Source of the DNA: Saururus chinensis
Lineage: Eukaryota > Streptophyta > Magnoliopsida > Piperales > Saururaceae
Length of the DNA stretch: 64,000 nucleotides
Assembly: GCA_035235625.1 (NCBI GenBank)
Contig: CP141149.1
Span: forward strand, 13,147,893-13,211,892
Reading direction: 5' to 3'
Positions 47,961 through 60,076 of this stretch are shown here, in pieces. Position numbers and translations under genes: made by a program. The notes beneath the pieces are model-generated. The model saw only the letters and a program-made list of their open reading frames with translations. It was not told the origin of the DNA and ran no database searches. Within the stretch, counting starts at the first letter, position 1. Every line of letters begins with the position of its first letter.

Positions 47961-48840
47961 GTGTTGTTGTTAACTTTACCTTCAACTCTTGAAAACTCTT
48001 CTCAGAGACCTCATCCCAAATTAACTAATTCATTTTCTAGTCAACTTGGTCATAGGTAGGGCAATACTAGATAATTCATTGATGAACCTCTATAATACCC
48101 TACAAGACCTAGAAAGCTTCATATTTCTGTAACGGCCTTAGGTGTTTCCTATGTCAGCACAACTTCTATCTCCATCCTTTGAAATGACATGACCCGAAAA
48201 GACAACTTGCTTTAGCCAAAACTCACACTTAGCTTAGTGTATAGCTGATGGTTTTGCAAGATCTAGAGAACCATTTGTAAGTATTTCCAATGTTCATCAA
48301 GACAAGAGGAGTGAACTAAAATTTTATCAATAAACACAATTACAAACTTGTCTAAGTAGGCATGAAAAACTCTATTCATGAGGTCCACGAAAGCAGCTTG
48401 GGCAGTCATCAATCCGAACAACATCACTAAAATTTGTAGTGTCGGTATTGGGTACAAAACGTTGTCTTGAAAATATCATCGTCTCAGATCCTCAATTGGT
48501 GGTAACCAAACCACATATATATTTTAGAGAAGACTTTGGCAGCTTAAAGTAGATCAAACAGGTCATCAATACATGACAAGCGGTATTTGTTTTTAATAGT
48601 GAGGGTGTTTATCATCCAATAATCAATATAAAGTCTTAAGGATCCATCCTTCTTTTTCACAAAGAAGACTGGAGCTTTCTAAGGTGAGACGATGGGTTTG
48701 ATAAACCCTTTATCTAACAACTCCTATAATTGTCCCTTAAATTATTTCAATTCGGTAGGAGACATCCGATAGGGGGCCTTGAAATAGGTGTTGTTCCTAG
48801 CATTAGGTCGATAGTAGAATCTATTTCTCATTTTGGTAGA
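47961..48840 (-). pseudogene. Ty3/gypsy reverse transcriptase (element F)
   Basis: Landmarks in order on the minus strand: [79 protein letters not shown]. Several in-frame stops (TAA/TAG) and shifts are seen. The catalytic F/Y-x-D-D is F-I-D-K, so the second aspartate is lost. The enzyme is inactive. Confidence 0.85.
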
Positions 48841-49103
48841 AGTTCGGCTAGATCATCAGGAAAAATGTGAGGAAAGTCTCGGACTATGTCAATTTATTCT
48901 AATCTAGCCATTGACGTCTCTTCAGTTATTACACTGGCAAGCTAAGACTGACATCCCTTAGTCATCATTCAACGAGCTTTAATGGTCGAAATGATGTAAG
49001 ACCCTGAACTACCCCTCAACTTGTGAAGGTAAAGTCTTTCTCTTGTGGTTTACTAAAAATGACTCTTTTTTAATCAATCTACCAAAGCTCCATTAGTTGC
49101 TAA

Positions 49104-49372
49104 CTAATTTATTCCTAAGATGACATCAAGGTCTGTCATGCTTAAGAGAATTAGGTCAACACTTGAGATTTTATTTTCAATGGTAATTGGTATGCCTAGC
49201 AAAAAATTTTGAGCAATTAGAGTCTTTCCAATAGGGGTAGACACTTCTGAACAAAATCCTAATTCTTTAAAAAGATAATCGGAACTTGAAACAAAATTCT
49301 GTGAAATAAATGAATGAGTTGACCCCAGATTTATAAGTAATGTAGCAATCTTATTCAAGACTAGAAGTGTAC
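49104..49372 (-). pseudogene. Ty3/gypsy aspartic protease (element F)
   Basis: The frame reads NKIATLLINLGSTHSFISQNFVSS, GIPITIENKISSVDLILLSMTDLDVILGIN. The expected D-x-G-S/T-T-H-S-F-I-S active site has N in place of the catalytic D. The C-terminal DLDVILG(M/I)(D/N) segment is typical of plant gypsy proteases. Confidence 0.85.
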
Positions 49373-49379
49373 CTTGGAT

Positions 49380-50452
49380 GACGACATTAGATGTTTGCGC
49401 TTTCTCAGCAGTGATAGCAAAGACTCAACCTTGGGTCTTAGGTTTCTACTCAGCCTAGGGCTCCTCCTACTCCTTTTTTGGGAAGTCTTGCACCTTGTGC
49501 TATAGCTCACCACACGAGAAATACCATCCTTCTGTGAATTAGTATAGACCATGAGGATGAATGCTATTACATTCGGTGCATTTCTCCACTTTCTTCTCCC
49601 CATATGATTGAGCTTGAGGGGTAGACGCTTTCTAGAATTTGCAATTTTCATATCGGTTGTTGGATTAAAATTTCCTGCTCTTGTCTTTTGGCTTTGAGCC
49701 ACTGTTCTAACCACATTCCTTCTATTCCTCGAGGTATTCCTTGTGATCCTGCTTCAAGATGGAGGCCAATTCTACCACTTTTGCAAAAGTGGTAGGTTGG
49801 AACCCCACAAGCCAATTCTGCAAGCCGTTGCTCATGCCTCTTGCAAGCTTTCATGCCTTTTTCAACTCGGTAGAATAAGAGTGAGAAGCAAAACATTGTA
49901 ACTGGATTAATTTGTTCTCATACTGCACCACTGTCATTCCTCCTTCCTAAAGGTCCAAAAACTCCTTTTTTTCTTGGACATGAGGGGGAAAGTATTTGCC
50001 GTACAACACATCGTGGAAGTTCTCCCACTTAATGTTATTGTTGTCAAGGAAGAAATTCCTCTCCATGATAGGCAACTAGAAAGTGGCCTCTCCCGTCATA
50101 GCACAAATGGAAAAGGATACCTCCTGATCATCAGGGACCTTCACCACTTTAAACATCCACTCACATTCAAATGTCAATTTTTCAGTGGCCTCATGGCCAG
50201 CCTTTCCTGTGAAGGCAAGTGAGAGTTTTTTAATCTCTCCAGTAAGTTTCTCTCACCATGACTACTCTCTCCCAACTTGTCAGATGGCGAGAATTGGTAG
50301 CCCTAAGACTGAAGACCCTATGCCATATTTTGCATCATCAGCTCAAGGAGATTGGACATAGTGTCCTCCATTGCCACGATACCTTAGTTCATTACATCCA
50401 TGGGGGTGGATTTGTCTAATGGCAACACATCCTCACCACTAGAAGGCGACAT
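49380..50452 (-). pseudogene. Ty3/gypsy gag (element F)
   Basis: The first ATG is at 50452 (MSPSSGEDVLPLDKSTPMDVMN, then a stop). The frame is broken by many stops and shifts over 1.07 kb. Near the end a zinc knuckle is recognisable as YFSCGEL-stop-HKVQDFPKK, with the first and last cysteines lost. Several stops fit single C-to-T changes (CAG to TAG). Order and spacing relative to PBS and protease are normal for gypsy elements. Confidence 0.7.
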
Positions 50453-51473
50453 CTAAACACAAGTTCACAAAATAAATTTTGAGTGGCCATAAAAGAAAGT
50501 TTTTCATACATACTTCAAAGTTTGATACAAACCTAACAATTTTACTACCACAAAAGATATTAGGTAAAACAAGCCAAAAGTTAGGTATATACAAACTTTA
50601 GAAGATCAAGATTACCAGAAGAAACAACTTCTAGAGTTGTTAAGGTCACTTAGATGACTGAGTGACTGCCACTGCATAACTTTGGCTTTGGGCATGCGAA
50701 GTCAAAGTAGTTCAAACATATGTAAAGTGGGCACCAATAGCCACAAAGGTACCTAGTTTGTGAGGGTTCAAGAATCCCTAAGGCGACTTTGGGCCTCAAG
50801 CTCTCATCTCTTCTAACGCATCATTTGTAGGTGGGGGCACATCCAACTCCTCAAAAGGAAGCACTTCATTTTGGTCGAAGTCTCATTTCCTCTTAGGTCC
50901 TTCTACCCAGCTTTGAGCCTACTCATCTTCAAATGGCTCCTCCCCCGACTCTTCCAGCATAATGGGAGCTAGGGGTGAGTTGGAGATGGCATATACCTCC
51001 ATTACATCACTATTGGGGGCGTAGTAGGGATGTAGGGAACATACTCATCTACTACATTACAAGCAGTAGCGGGAGGGTAGGAGACATACACTTCTACCAT
51101 GTCACTTGGTGAAGCCAGAGTGTTGGTCACATCAATATCAGTTAAGTCAGATATCTTAAATAGTGTGTCGGCCTAACGGTCTTCCTTACTACGATCCAAA
51201 GGTGTAGCAAGAGAATAGGAGAAGACAAAGTCATCCAAGTCCAAAATCTCAATCAATAGAATATCCTCGTTACTCCTTGCCCTTGTTGGTAAGGGCAACT
51301 TGCGCACAGAGTAGTGGAAGAGGGAGCCCACAATGTGCTTCATCCTTGATTCAACCATCTACTTCATTTCAATGTAACACACAAAATCATTTAAGTAACT
51401 TAAAATAATATACATACGACACTTATATTTATGTTGACCAATTTAGTTACTTGTATATAGACAATCGTATATT
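50453..51473 (-). other. 5' leader of element F
   Basis: About 1 kb between PBS and gag without a supported gene. A 61-aa frame at 51173-51358 has no known domain. Confidence 0.5.
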
Positions 51474-51487
51474 GGGCTATGATACCA
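51474..51487 (-). promoter_or_regulatory. primer binding site of element F (initiator tRNA-Met type)
   Basis: The minus strand reads TGGTATCATAGCCC, one base different from the usual plant PBS TGGTATCAGAGCC complementary to tRNA-iMet, and lies directly inside the LTR. It fixes F as minus-strand and E2 as its 5' LTR. Confidence 0.85.
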
Positions 51488-52164
51488 ATTATTATGACTT
51501 GGATTTTAAATTAACTTAAAAGTCATAATCCTGTAAATTTGTAATCAAGGGGGGCCTAGATCTACCGTGTAACGCCCGAGATTTTTCATCCCTTTTTCTC
51601 AAAACTCATAGAAATTTTTTTTCCCCATAAATCGGAGTCAAAACGATAAAATCAAAACCTGTTTATAATTTAAAACATCATACGGTTAAACATCGTACTG
51701 TCAAATCAAATATCCTCAGGCGCTACTCGAAAACACACGTACGAATAAATTCTGCTATGATCATAGACTTTTAAATACAAATCACTCCCGGGCATCCCTG
51801 AGTACAAGTCCCCTAACAGTCCACAGACTCATCCAATCGAAAGTTCAGAATAAACATCTTATGTTCTCATCTCACCCAATACAGGAGATCGTGGCACAAA
51901 CAAACTCGCAGAGAGTCAAGCTGATACCTGAGTCAACGGGAATCAATCCACCGTTGAAACGAGCGTCCATCACCAAGAGCTCTCCGCACAACCTGCAAAA
52001 CCTCCCGTACAACGGGGCTAAAAATAGTAGGGTGAGTATTTTCATACTCAGTAGGAAAATACCCAGTAGGGGAAATCCCAAACGGTGAACTCCATAAGTT
52101 CATAAATCCATGCGTCATGCAACTCAAACATGAAGCAGTCAACATAATATAATCATAACATGCT

Positions 52165-53300
52165 CAAACGCATACGATCATACCAAAGGCACCATCGTGC
52201 CACAGACATACCGAAGGCACCATCGTGCCAGAATCATACCAAAGGCACCATCGTGCCAAAATCATACAATCCAATCAACTTACATAAACACCCTTATCTA
52301 GGGTCATACAACTTACTCGTACCACCGTACGCATACTCGTACAACATACGCATACTTGTACGACCTTACTCGTACAATCGTATGCTCACTCATACAGCTT
52401 ACACATACATGTACGACCTTACTCGTACAATCAGACTCGTACGACCTCACTCGTACGATGCATAAAAAATCATACTTACTGTCTTACTCAGAAACATATT
52501 CTCACAATCGTACTCATACTCTTACAGTCGTGCTCATACTCATACGCTTACAGTCTTACTCATACTCATACACTTACAGTCTTACTCATACTCATACAGT
52601 CGTACTCACACTCATACAGTCGTACTCATAATCGTACACATATCAACGACCACTGAAGCTCATTACAACTAATAAGCTCCAGCGTCGAAATGGAAAAAGA
52701 ATGCCCTGGGGCAACACCTTAACCTCCGGGGAGTGACTAGACGCCATGGACTTTTCCGAAGGTAAGGCACACCAATGCTCATGGGAGCCTTTGGATCAAA
52801 CAGGTAAGAGTAGATCCATGATACTACTTACCTGAGCGCGCAAACATAAACACCCACACATAAGGGGTCATACAGTTGCCCACCATAATGGGTCTTATAG
52901 TGCCATAGAATCGCCCACCATAATGGGTCTTATAGTGCCAGAGAATTGCCCACCATAATGGGTCTTATAGTGCCAGAGAATTGCCCACCATAATGGGTCT
53001 TATAGTGCCATTGCCACTCTTGGGCAGAAACATACAGTGCCACTCTTGGGCAGAAACATACAACGCTCTCAATAGAGCATCAAACGTCTGGGCTTACACA
53101 GCACACAGACCAAATCAGAAACATACGTCGCTCTCAGCGAGTGTCGGACGTACGGGCTTCATACAGCACGCAGACAAAGTCAGAAACGTACATCGCTCTC
53201 AACAGAGCATCAAACGTCTGGGCTTACACAGCACACAGACCAAATCAAAACGACGTCGCTCTCAGCAGAGCATCAGACGTCCGGTGCTCTACATAGCACA
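52165..53300. repeat. minisatellite cluster of A3
   Basis: Four arrays in a row. 52168-52268: three 33- to 34-bp units with AAGGCACCATCGTGCC. 52310-52640: degenerate 10- to 12-bp ACTCGTACAATC / CTCATACAGTC units. 52876-53012: four 36-bp units with GCCCACCATAATGGGTCTTATAGTGCC. 53040-53300: four 60-bp units with CGCTCTCA(A/G)(T/C)(A/G)GAGCATCA(A/G)ACGT. Several units are internally palindromic. Confidence 0.85.
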
Positions 53301-54034
53301 CAGACAACATCCCGCAGGATAACACCATGGCAAGACATGATAAATGCTCGGCCAGCTCATCAGCGGCCAGCTCAAACACGGAACTTAATCCGTCGAACCC
53401 TCAGGTCTCAAACTCACAACGCTATCATTAGTTGTGCTTATAATTCAAGTTTGAATTAAGTATATTATGCGGTACAATTATGCCACACAAACTCACAGTC
53501 CTCGGCGGTCAAATTGAAGCTGAGCCCGATCCGAAACCCAAGTTCGTCGAGGGCAGACTTCACTTACCCGTCCACATCATGGACAAAACTCACCGTACAA
53601 CAAACCCTTACAGTCTTACACTTCGCCATCCATCTTATGGCCAAAACCTCTTACACTGACATCCTCAAATAACGCTCCTCAGAGCCAACCCAGTTGTCGC
53701 CCTCTTACTTATATCTCACTTATTATACTTACTTTTCACTTCATAATCTGTACATTATGCTTGTACAATTATGAACACTCTTACTGTCTGACAAATGCCC
53801 AACATACAATCCACCCCAAACTGATCCATTCTAATCCTTGCCCGTCATACTCATATCCTCTGTCATACGCTTACACAACCGCGTCCAAATTCAGACAGAG
53901 CTTCTGTCACCTCTTACTGTCCATCGCCCATACTTCTGCCCACAAACACATACGCACATCCAAAGCATAGGCAAAGTGCCATCATACATACATATGTCTC
54001 ACACATACGTATAACATACACATACGGTCATACA

Positions 54035-54420
54035 TACATAACTTACAAATATGCACGCTAGCCATCACTAGCACATGCATCCACACGTCAAACATGCACG
54101 CTAGCCATCACTAGCACATGCATCCACACGTCAAACATGCACGCTAGCCATCACTAGCACATGCATACATTCACACATACATCAAACATGCACGCTAGCC
54201 ATCACTAGCACATGCATACATCAAACGTACACGCTAGTCATCTCTAGCACGTACACACACATTCTTACATACTTCAAACATGCACGCTAGCCATCACTAG
54301 CACATGCATACATCAAACGTACACGCTAGTCATCTCTAGCACGTACACACACATTCTTACATACTTCAAACATGCACGCTAGCCATCACTAGCACGTGCA
54401 TAACCCATACATAGCATACT
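54035..54420. repeat. GCTAGCCATCACTAGC tandem array in A3
   Basis: About ten copies of a palindromic core CACGCTAG(C/T)CATC(A/T)CTAGCAC(A/G)TGCAT separated by 25- to 60-bp spacers, including a higher-order duplication of about 92 bp (54180-54360). Confidence 0.85.
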
Positions 54421-55539
54421 GACATAATTGCTAGTCATCGCCAGCGCATACATAATCCACATCCATATAACATGCATACATCTCGTGCATATCAATCATG
54501 TCATACAATCATGCTTACACGCACATCATGCAATCGGATCGTTACTTAACATCCAAGCATGGAATCATACAATCCTAGCATGCTGCTACTCATTCAAAGC
54601 ATGCTTCATGAATTTACGAGTTCAAAACTCCCCTACCTCGTAATCATGACGTTCGATGGCGAGCACCCGACGGTGGCGGCGTCGGCGGCGGAGTTGGTGG
54701 TCAAAACCGTTGCCTGGCTGAGAGAGCTGCTGTCCCGAGGATTTCAAAATGCGCCGGAACTATCACGGCCAAACAGAGTGTCAGATATCAATGCGATAAA
54801 AATCCGCGATCCACGGCGGCACACTAGGGCGGCCGGGAGAAAAGTCAAGCCAACATAAGTGGCGGTGCGACCAGATGTCAAGGCTGTACACCCTGAAGAT
54901 CGGCCGGTGGCTAATACGTGCTCAGCTGGCCACAAAGACATCGAAATCAGCCGTGGACAGCACCCAACGGCAACGATTCCGGTCAACAAAGGCCCACATA
55001 AGGGCGGAGAGCGTGGGGCAACGCTCGAGAATCAAAGGAAAGGTGGAGGACAGCTCTAGTGGTCAACTCCACTCGGTGGCAAAGCCAACCGATGGTTAGG
55101 CGGCACGAATGCGGCGCCTAAACCCAGAAGTACACGCGTGGCCACATGCACACGCGGCCCAAAGGGCAGGGGAAAGGGCTGAAAGGGGGCGACCCAAGGC
55201 CCACAAAAGCCAACTGGGCTAAGGTCCTAGCGGTGGCCAATCTAAGTGGCGACATCGCCGATCGCCACCCACAACCAATACCCATGGTGCGGGCAGCTGT
55301 GCATCTCGCACGGCAGGGAGCAGGGGGAGGGTTCACGGTCGAGCAAAGGCTATGAGGCCGTCAGCGGCCAAGGCACGAGCAGGTGAACTCGTCCACCTTC
55401 TGTCAAGGTAAAACATACAAATTCTTGCCCGAGGCCGTCCGGTACCGACGGCGTAAAATGGGCAAGAAGGGTCAACGGCACACATGCCGGTAAGGCGGAC
55501 TAGCTGCGGCTACGGGCCGCAAGGCTGAACAAGACCCAG

Positions 55540-56460
55540 AGGGTGGCCCACTGGTGTCACCGGGCTGGGGCGGAGCCGAACTATGGTCCGCTAAATCAAA
55601 TCCGGCGTCCGGCGGTGCGTCGGTCACCGCGTCCAAAACGGACGCAGGCCAAAAATAAGGGGACGACCGGAGAAAACCCGTAAGGGCGGAGCGGCCATGG
55701 GGGCGGCGGCTGAATCGGGCACGGAGGTATAGTCCACTGCCTTCGCCGGAGCAAGGCGGGACTGGGGGAAGGCCGAATCGGCCGTAGATCACCGCCGGCG
55801 GCCACTGTTTGCCCAAACAGTCCGTCGGCGGAACAGTGAACAGAGGGGGAAAGAGGGTGGGGCGGCGGTGCCGAGGCCCACCGGGCCGGGAGGAGGGGCT
55901 CCTCACCGTCGCCGGAGCAAGGCGGTGCCGGACGGAGGTCCGATCGGCCGCAGCTCGCCGCCGGCGGCCCCAAATCGCCCAAATACTTCGCCGGCGGAAA
56001 AATAGGGCAGAGAGGGGAATGAGGACGGGCGGCGGAACGGAGGCCCACCGGGCCAGGAGGAGGGGCTCCTCACCGTCGCCGGCCCGGGGCGGAGCCGTGG
56101 CTGGCCGGTCGGACCGTGCCGGCCCGTGGCGGCGGCGGAACGGCGCGAACCAGAGTGGGGGCGGAAACAGGGCAGCAGAAAGAGGGAGCGGGACGGCGGA
56201 GCTGGGGCCGTCCGGGGCCGGGGGGAGTGGCCTCCCGCCGTCGCCGGCCCATGGCGGAGCCGTGGGCGGCCGGCCGGCCCTCGCCGGCTCGCAACGGCAG
56301 CGGAATCGCAATAACACAGTAAAAGGGGCTCACAGGAAAAGTGGGGGCGGAGCGGCCGTGGGCGGCCGAGGCAGTGGCCTCTCGGCGTCGCACCGCCGGG
56401 GCGGAGCCTGTGCCGGCGTCCAGTGGCCTGCCGGCGGCCGGTGGCGGCCGGGCACAGTGA
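55540..56460. repeat. about 165-bp CpG-rich tandem repeat in A3
   Basis: Cores of the type ACCGTCGCCGG(C/A)..GGGCGGAGCCG recur near 55548, 55739, 55905, 56071, 56235 and 56380, a period of about 145-190 bp. The block is very rich in CpG. Confidence 0.8.
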
Positions 56461-56673
56461 AAAGGCGGAAGGGGGGGGGCGGTACTGTTCACAATTTCCT
56501 TCTGGATCGGGCCGAGCCCGATGTTTTAACTGTGATTCTTTTATTTTTTTCCCGCTTACGTCCCCAACGCGCGTTAACCTACTGGTTACGCGTCAAACCT
56601 CCAAAATTCGCGCCGTAAGCGCGCAGCGAGGCCCGTGGCCCGCGACTAAGCCCCACACCCGACTCTACGGGTA

Positions 56674-56681
56674 TAAATACG
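56674..56681. promoter_or_regulatory. TATA-like box in A3
   Basis: GGGTATAAATACGGGG on the plus strand, also TATA-like on the minus strand (GTATTTATACCC). It lies about 110 bp from the right end of A3. A1 and A2 have decayed versions (ACAAATAT, ATATAATA). Direction of transcription of family A is unresolved. Confidence 0.4.
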
Positions 56682-57782
56682 GGGAAAAGACACAAATACC
56701 CCTACGCTGAAACGTCACATTTTCCTGCCAAAAATGACCAGAAAAATGGCAAAAAATCCCAAAAAAATCGTAGAAAAATCAGGGACCTTACATACCGTGT
56801 ATAATTGAGGAACACTTACAAAAAATTTAATTTACAAATATATATAAAATTTCAAAAAGAATGCGATAAATGCCACCACATGATGTCAGCATAAATATAC
56901 AATGTAAACAAAATGACATTAAACCAAATCAAATGCATAAGCCCTTAGTTTTCCATGGACTATTCCACTACGGCCTCAGACTTGTGTCTACAGCTGCAAC
57001 ATCTAAGGGTAGGTGAGGATAAAATTTCTACCTAGTAGGTAGTATTAAATTGTACTAACATGCCGAAAAAAAATTTAAATAAATCATATTTCAAATTATC
57101 GACTTATAAATTAAAGTCAAGTCTTTTGCAAAGCTTAAAACAAATACATATCATTCACATGATGTCCTTTATACTTAAATAACATACACTCATGCTCATG
57201 GGGCAATGGGATCATAAGGAGACATGTTTTCCCATGATACCCCAACTCTTGAGCATGCTATAAGCCTCATCAATCAGTATCTAGGAGTGCAATAGGAGGA
57301 GTCTCTCCTAGTGCTAGGATGATTTTTTCTTTCGGTGTGCCCTCAAATTATCTAGGATATGTTTTTGAATAATAGAAATTGGGCGAGAAATGACTTAGAA
57401 ATGGAGGTTTCAAGCTAAGAGGATGTCTAGAGATCAAAAGATAGGAGAGGAGAGGCTTGTGGGGTGAATTGGAATCCCCCCTCTTTGTCCTTTTACAGAA
57501 AACCCAAATCATTATATGTGTGTCACATGGCATGCATCCAACGGCTAGTTGGCCATTAAGGCAAGTCATGCCGAAGTGTAGGCACATACTAGGCCTACGC
57601 ATAGCAAGCCTTGCCTAGATTTCAAGCCTACGCACTAGGCAAGGCATCAGTACTACTAAAGTAAGCACTCTGGCGTCAGCATGTTGACTCAAAATAACTT
57701 AGAATCAGTAAAATGATTTGTTGTGCCCGAAAACAAAATGTGGGCCCTAAAAGTATATTTTGAAAAAAATTGGGTTATTACA

Positions 57783-58478
<696 letters not shown>

Positions 58479-59230
58479 TGTAACAACCCTGATTCTTTGG
58501 AGGTGATTTTTTATCCCTAATAATGCTTATATTCAAGTTTTTATTGAGTTGAAATTAATTAAAGATTTTATTCAATGAGTTTATGTAATAATGTGTAAGA
58601 GCATTGAAAGACGAGCATAACAGACCTTGAATCGCTTGATTCAAACATCAAAGCCGCAAGTTATGGCCTCGAGAAACATACCTCGTGGGTGCGACCCAGT
58701 AAAAACATACAAGATAAATTACCCATGATATTATTTTGAAGGGCTCATCGATATAAGTCATTCGATACCAAGATCGCATGATTTTGACTTGTGGTTGAAA
58801 AAATATTTTTATTTGAAATTTCTCATTTTTAAAAAATAAAAAAATAATATTTTATTGGAGGATGATGCAGGCTGATGCATCAGCTGTCAGGGATGGGGTG
58901 CACCATGTCCACTTGATGAAGAGGACATGTGTGGGGCCGCATGGCTGCCCTACATAGTGTGGAATGCTTGCGCGATGTGAGGGTTTGCATGGCGGCCCCA
59001 TGTCGCGCAGAATGCCTGTGCAATGCCCACATCTGTTGTGAAATTACATCACAGTTTTACCACGCATGACACATGCGCAACAACACACATCGCAAGTTCC
59101 GTTTACCACTTAGTCATGTGTTTGGCTATAAATTCCAAACCCATATATCTTACCCCAGTGATTTTTTTCACTTCTACCACTCCTCAAACTTCTTTAATCT
59201 ATGACAAATCGGGACAAGTTCAGATTTGGT
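58479..59230. mobile_element. possible LTR-like piece
   Basis: TGTAACAACCCTGATTCTTTGG at 58479 resembles a plant LTR start and ATCGGGACA near 59217 a possible end, but no target duplication is visible and no coding sequence is present. Confidence 0.3.
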
Positions 59231-60076
59231 AAAATCCATCCTAACGGCATCCGCAGGAGGGAGGCTGGGGTTGGGTTTGATGTCTCGAATCCTGATTCAG
59301 GCAACTGTCAACTGAAAGGAAATACATTTGGTGTACAAACTTCAGTAACTAACCATTAGAGGTACGTCAGAAAGTCATCTTCAAAAGATTGCTCACTTAA
59401 AAAATTAATCTATTAAAGAGTCACAATGGTATGCTCCAGAAGGAAATCACAGATAAATTCATGGTCAGGCAGGTTTCAATCACTCACCCTCATCCAATGG
59501 CGCATATTTTTCAGTACGTGACGCAGAAGCTATATCTTTATCCCTTAATTAAATCAGATAGAACAAGTGGCAAGTACAGAATTAAGAAGAGTGTCGGGCC
59601 ATCACCTGCGCCTGAAGACCATGCACACGAGATTCAGAAATCACGAGGTCGACCATTAAATCTGCGGACAAAAGCACCGTTTCGGAGGCATTTTAGAGCG
59701 TTTTCACCTCCTCGAGTAGGATACGTCACATCCCACACACATCTAGGGGAAACTTTCTCCACCTCACGCTGCCTCCCAAACGGGCTGAAATCTCAAAACC
59801 ATGACGAATCAAGTTCCTAATTTGGGTGACTGCAGGAACATTCTGCTCCTAACGACAGCAGCGGAACAATTCAAAAGAAGATATAGACAAACATGCCTAC
59901 ACAATGTGAGATGTGTTAATAAATTTGTATTGAACAACAAATAGGATATCACATTGAAAAAAAAAAGTTCCCAACCGCAGTACAATCTCCAGAGATTGCA
60001 TCTCACAAAATCCTATATCCAAAACTTTTAAATTGTGATACTGAGCTAAGGAAGCTTCTACACTGAACACAGCAGC
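59231..60076. other. intergenic / 3' flank of the TAF15b-like gene
   Basis: No gene is recognised. A 129-aa frame at 59431-59820 (plus) matches nothing I know and has no domain. Part of 59810-60076 is probably the 3' untranslated region of the minus-strand gene; no clear polyadenylation signal was identified. Confidence 0.4.

Larger units (their letters stand above)
51568..56792. mobile_element. A3: complete 5.2-kb copy of LTR family A (probable solo LTR)
   Basis: A3 starts TGTAACGCCCGAGATTTTTC, ends AGGGACCTTACA, and is flanked by the exact 5-bp duplication taccg (51563-51567 and 56793-56797). It lies inside the LTR of F. It encodes no retrotransposon protein; instead it is built of minisatellites followed by a CpG-rich, GC-rich third. 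Ends and duplication fit an LTR retrotransposon, so a solo LTR of exceptional length is the best reading. A non-autonomous element without internal LTRs is the alternative. The 281-aa and 269-aa frames at 55472-56618 overlap antisense in GC-rich repeats and are not credible genes. Confidence 0.75.
51488..57782 (-). mobile_element. E2: 5' LTR of element F, split by A3
   Basis: LTR sequence occupies 51488-51567 and 56798-57782, about 1.06 kb once A3 is removed. On the minus strand it starts TGTAATAACCCAATTTT and ends beside the PBS. It is homologous in order to E1 but shorter. A minus-strand TATA-like CATATAATG lies near 57512. Palindromic words (GGCCTACGCATAGCAAGCC, GCCTACGCACTAGGC) lie at 57545-57650, at the place equivalent to the E1 hairpin. 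Confidence 0.75.

Noticed and set aside
51474..51487. Possible tRNA gene because of tRNA-like sequence
   Set aside because: Only the 3'-complement of tRNA-iMet is present; position beside an LTR makes it a primer binding site.
54035..54420. CRISPR-like spaced direct repeats
   Set aside because: Spacers are themselves repeated and the context is a plant LTR-type repeat; this is a minisatellite.
55472..56618. Overlapping long frames (281 aa minus, 269 aa plus, 150 aa, 140 aa) in GC-rich DNA
   Set aside because: They occur on both strands in the CpG-rich tandem repeat of A3, are R/P/G/A-rich, and are broken in A1 and A2.
59431..59820. 129-aa plus-strand frame
   Set aside because: No recognisable motif, irregular composition, lies in the 3' flank of the TAF15b-like gene.
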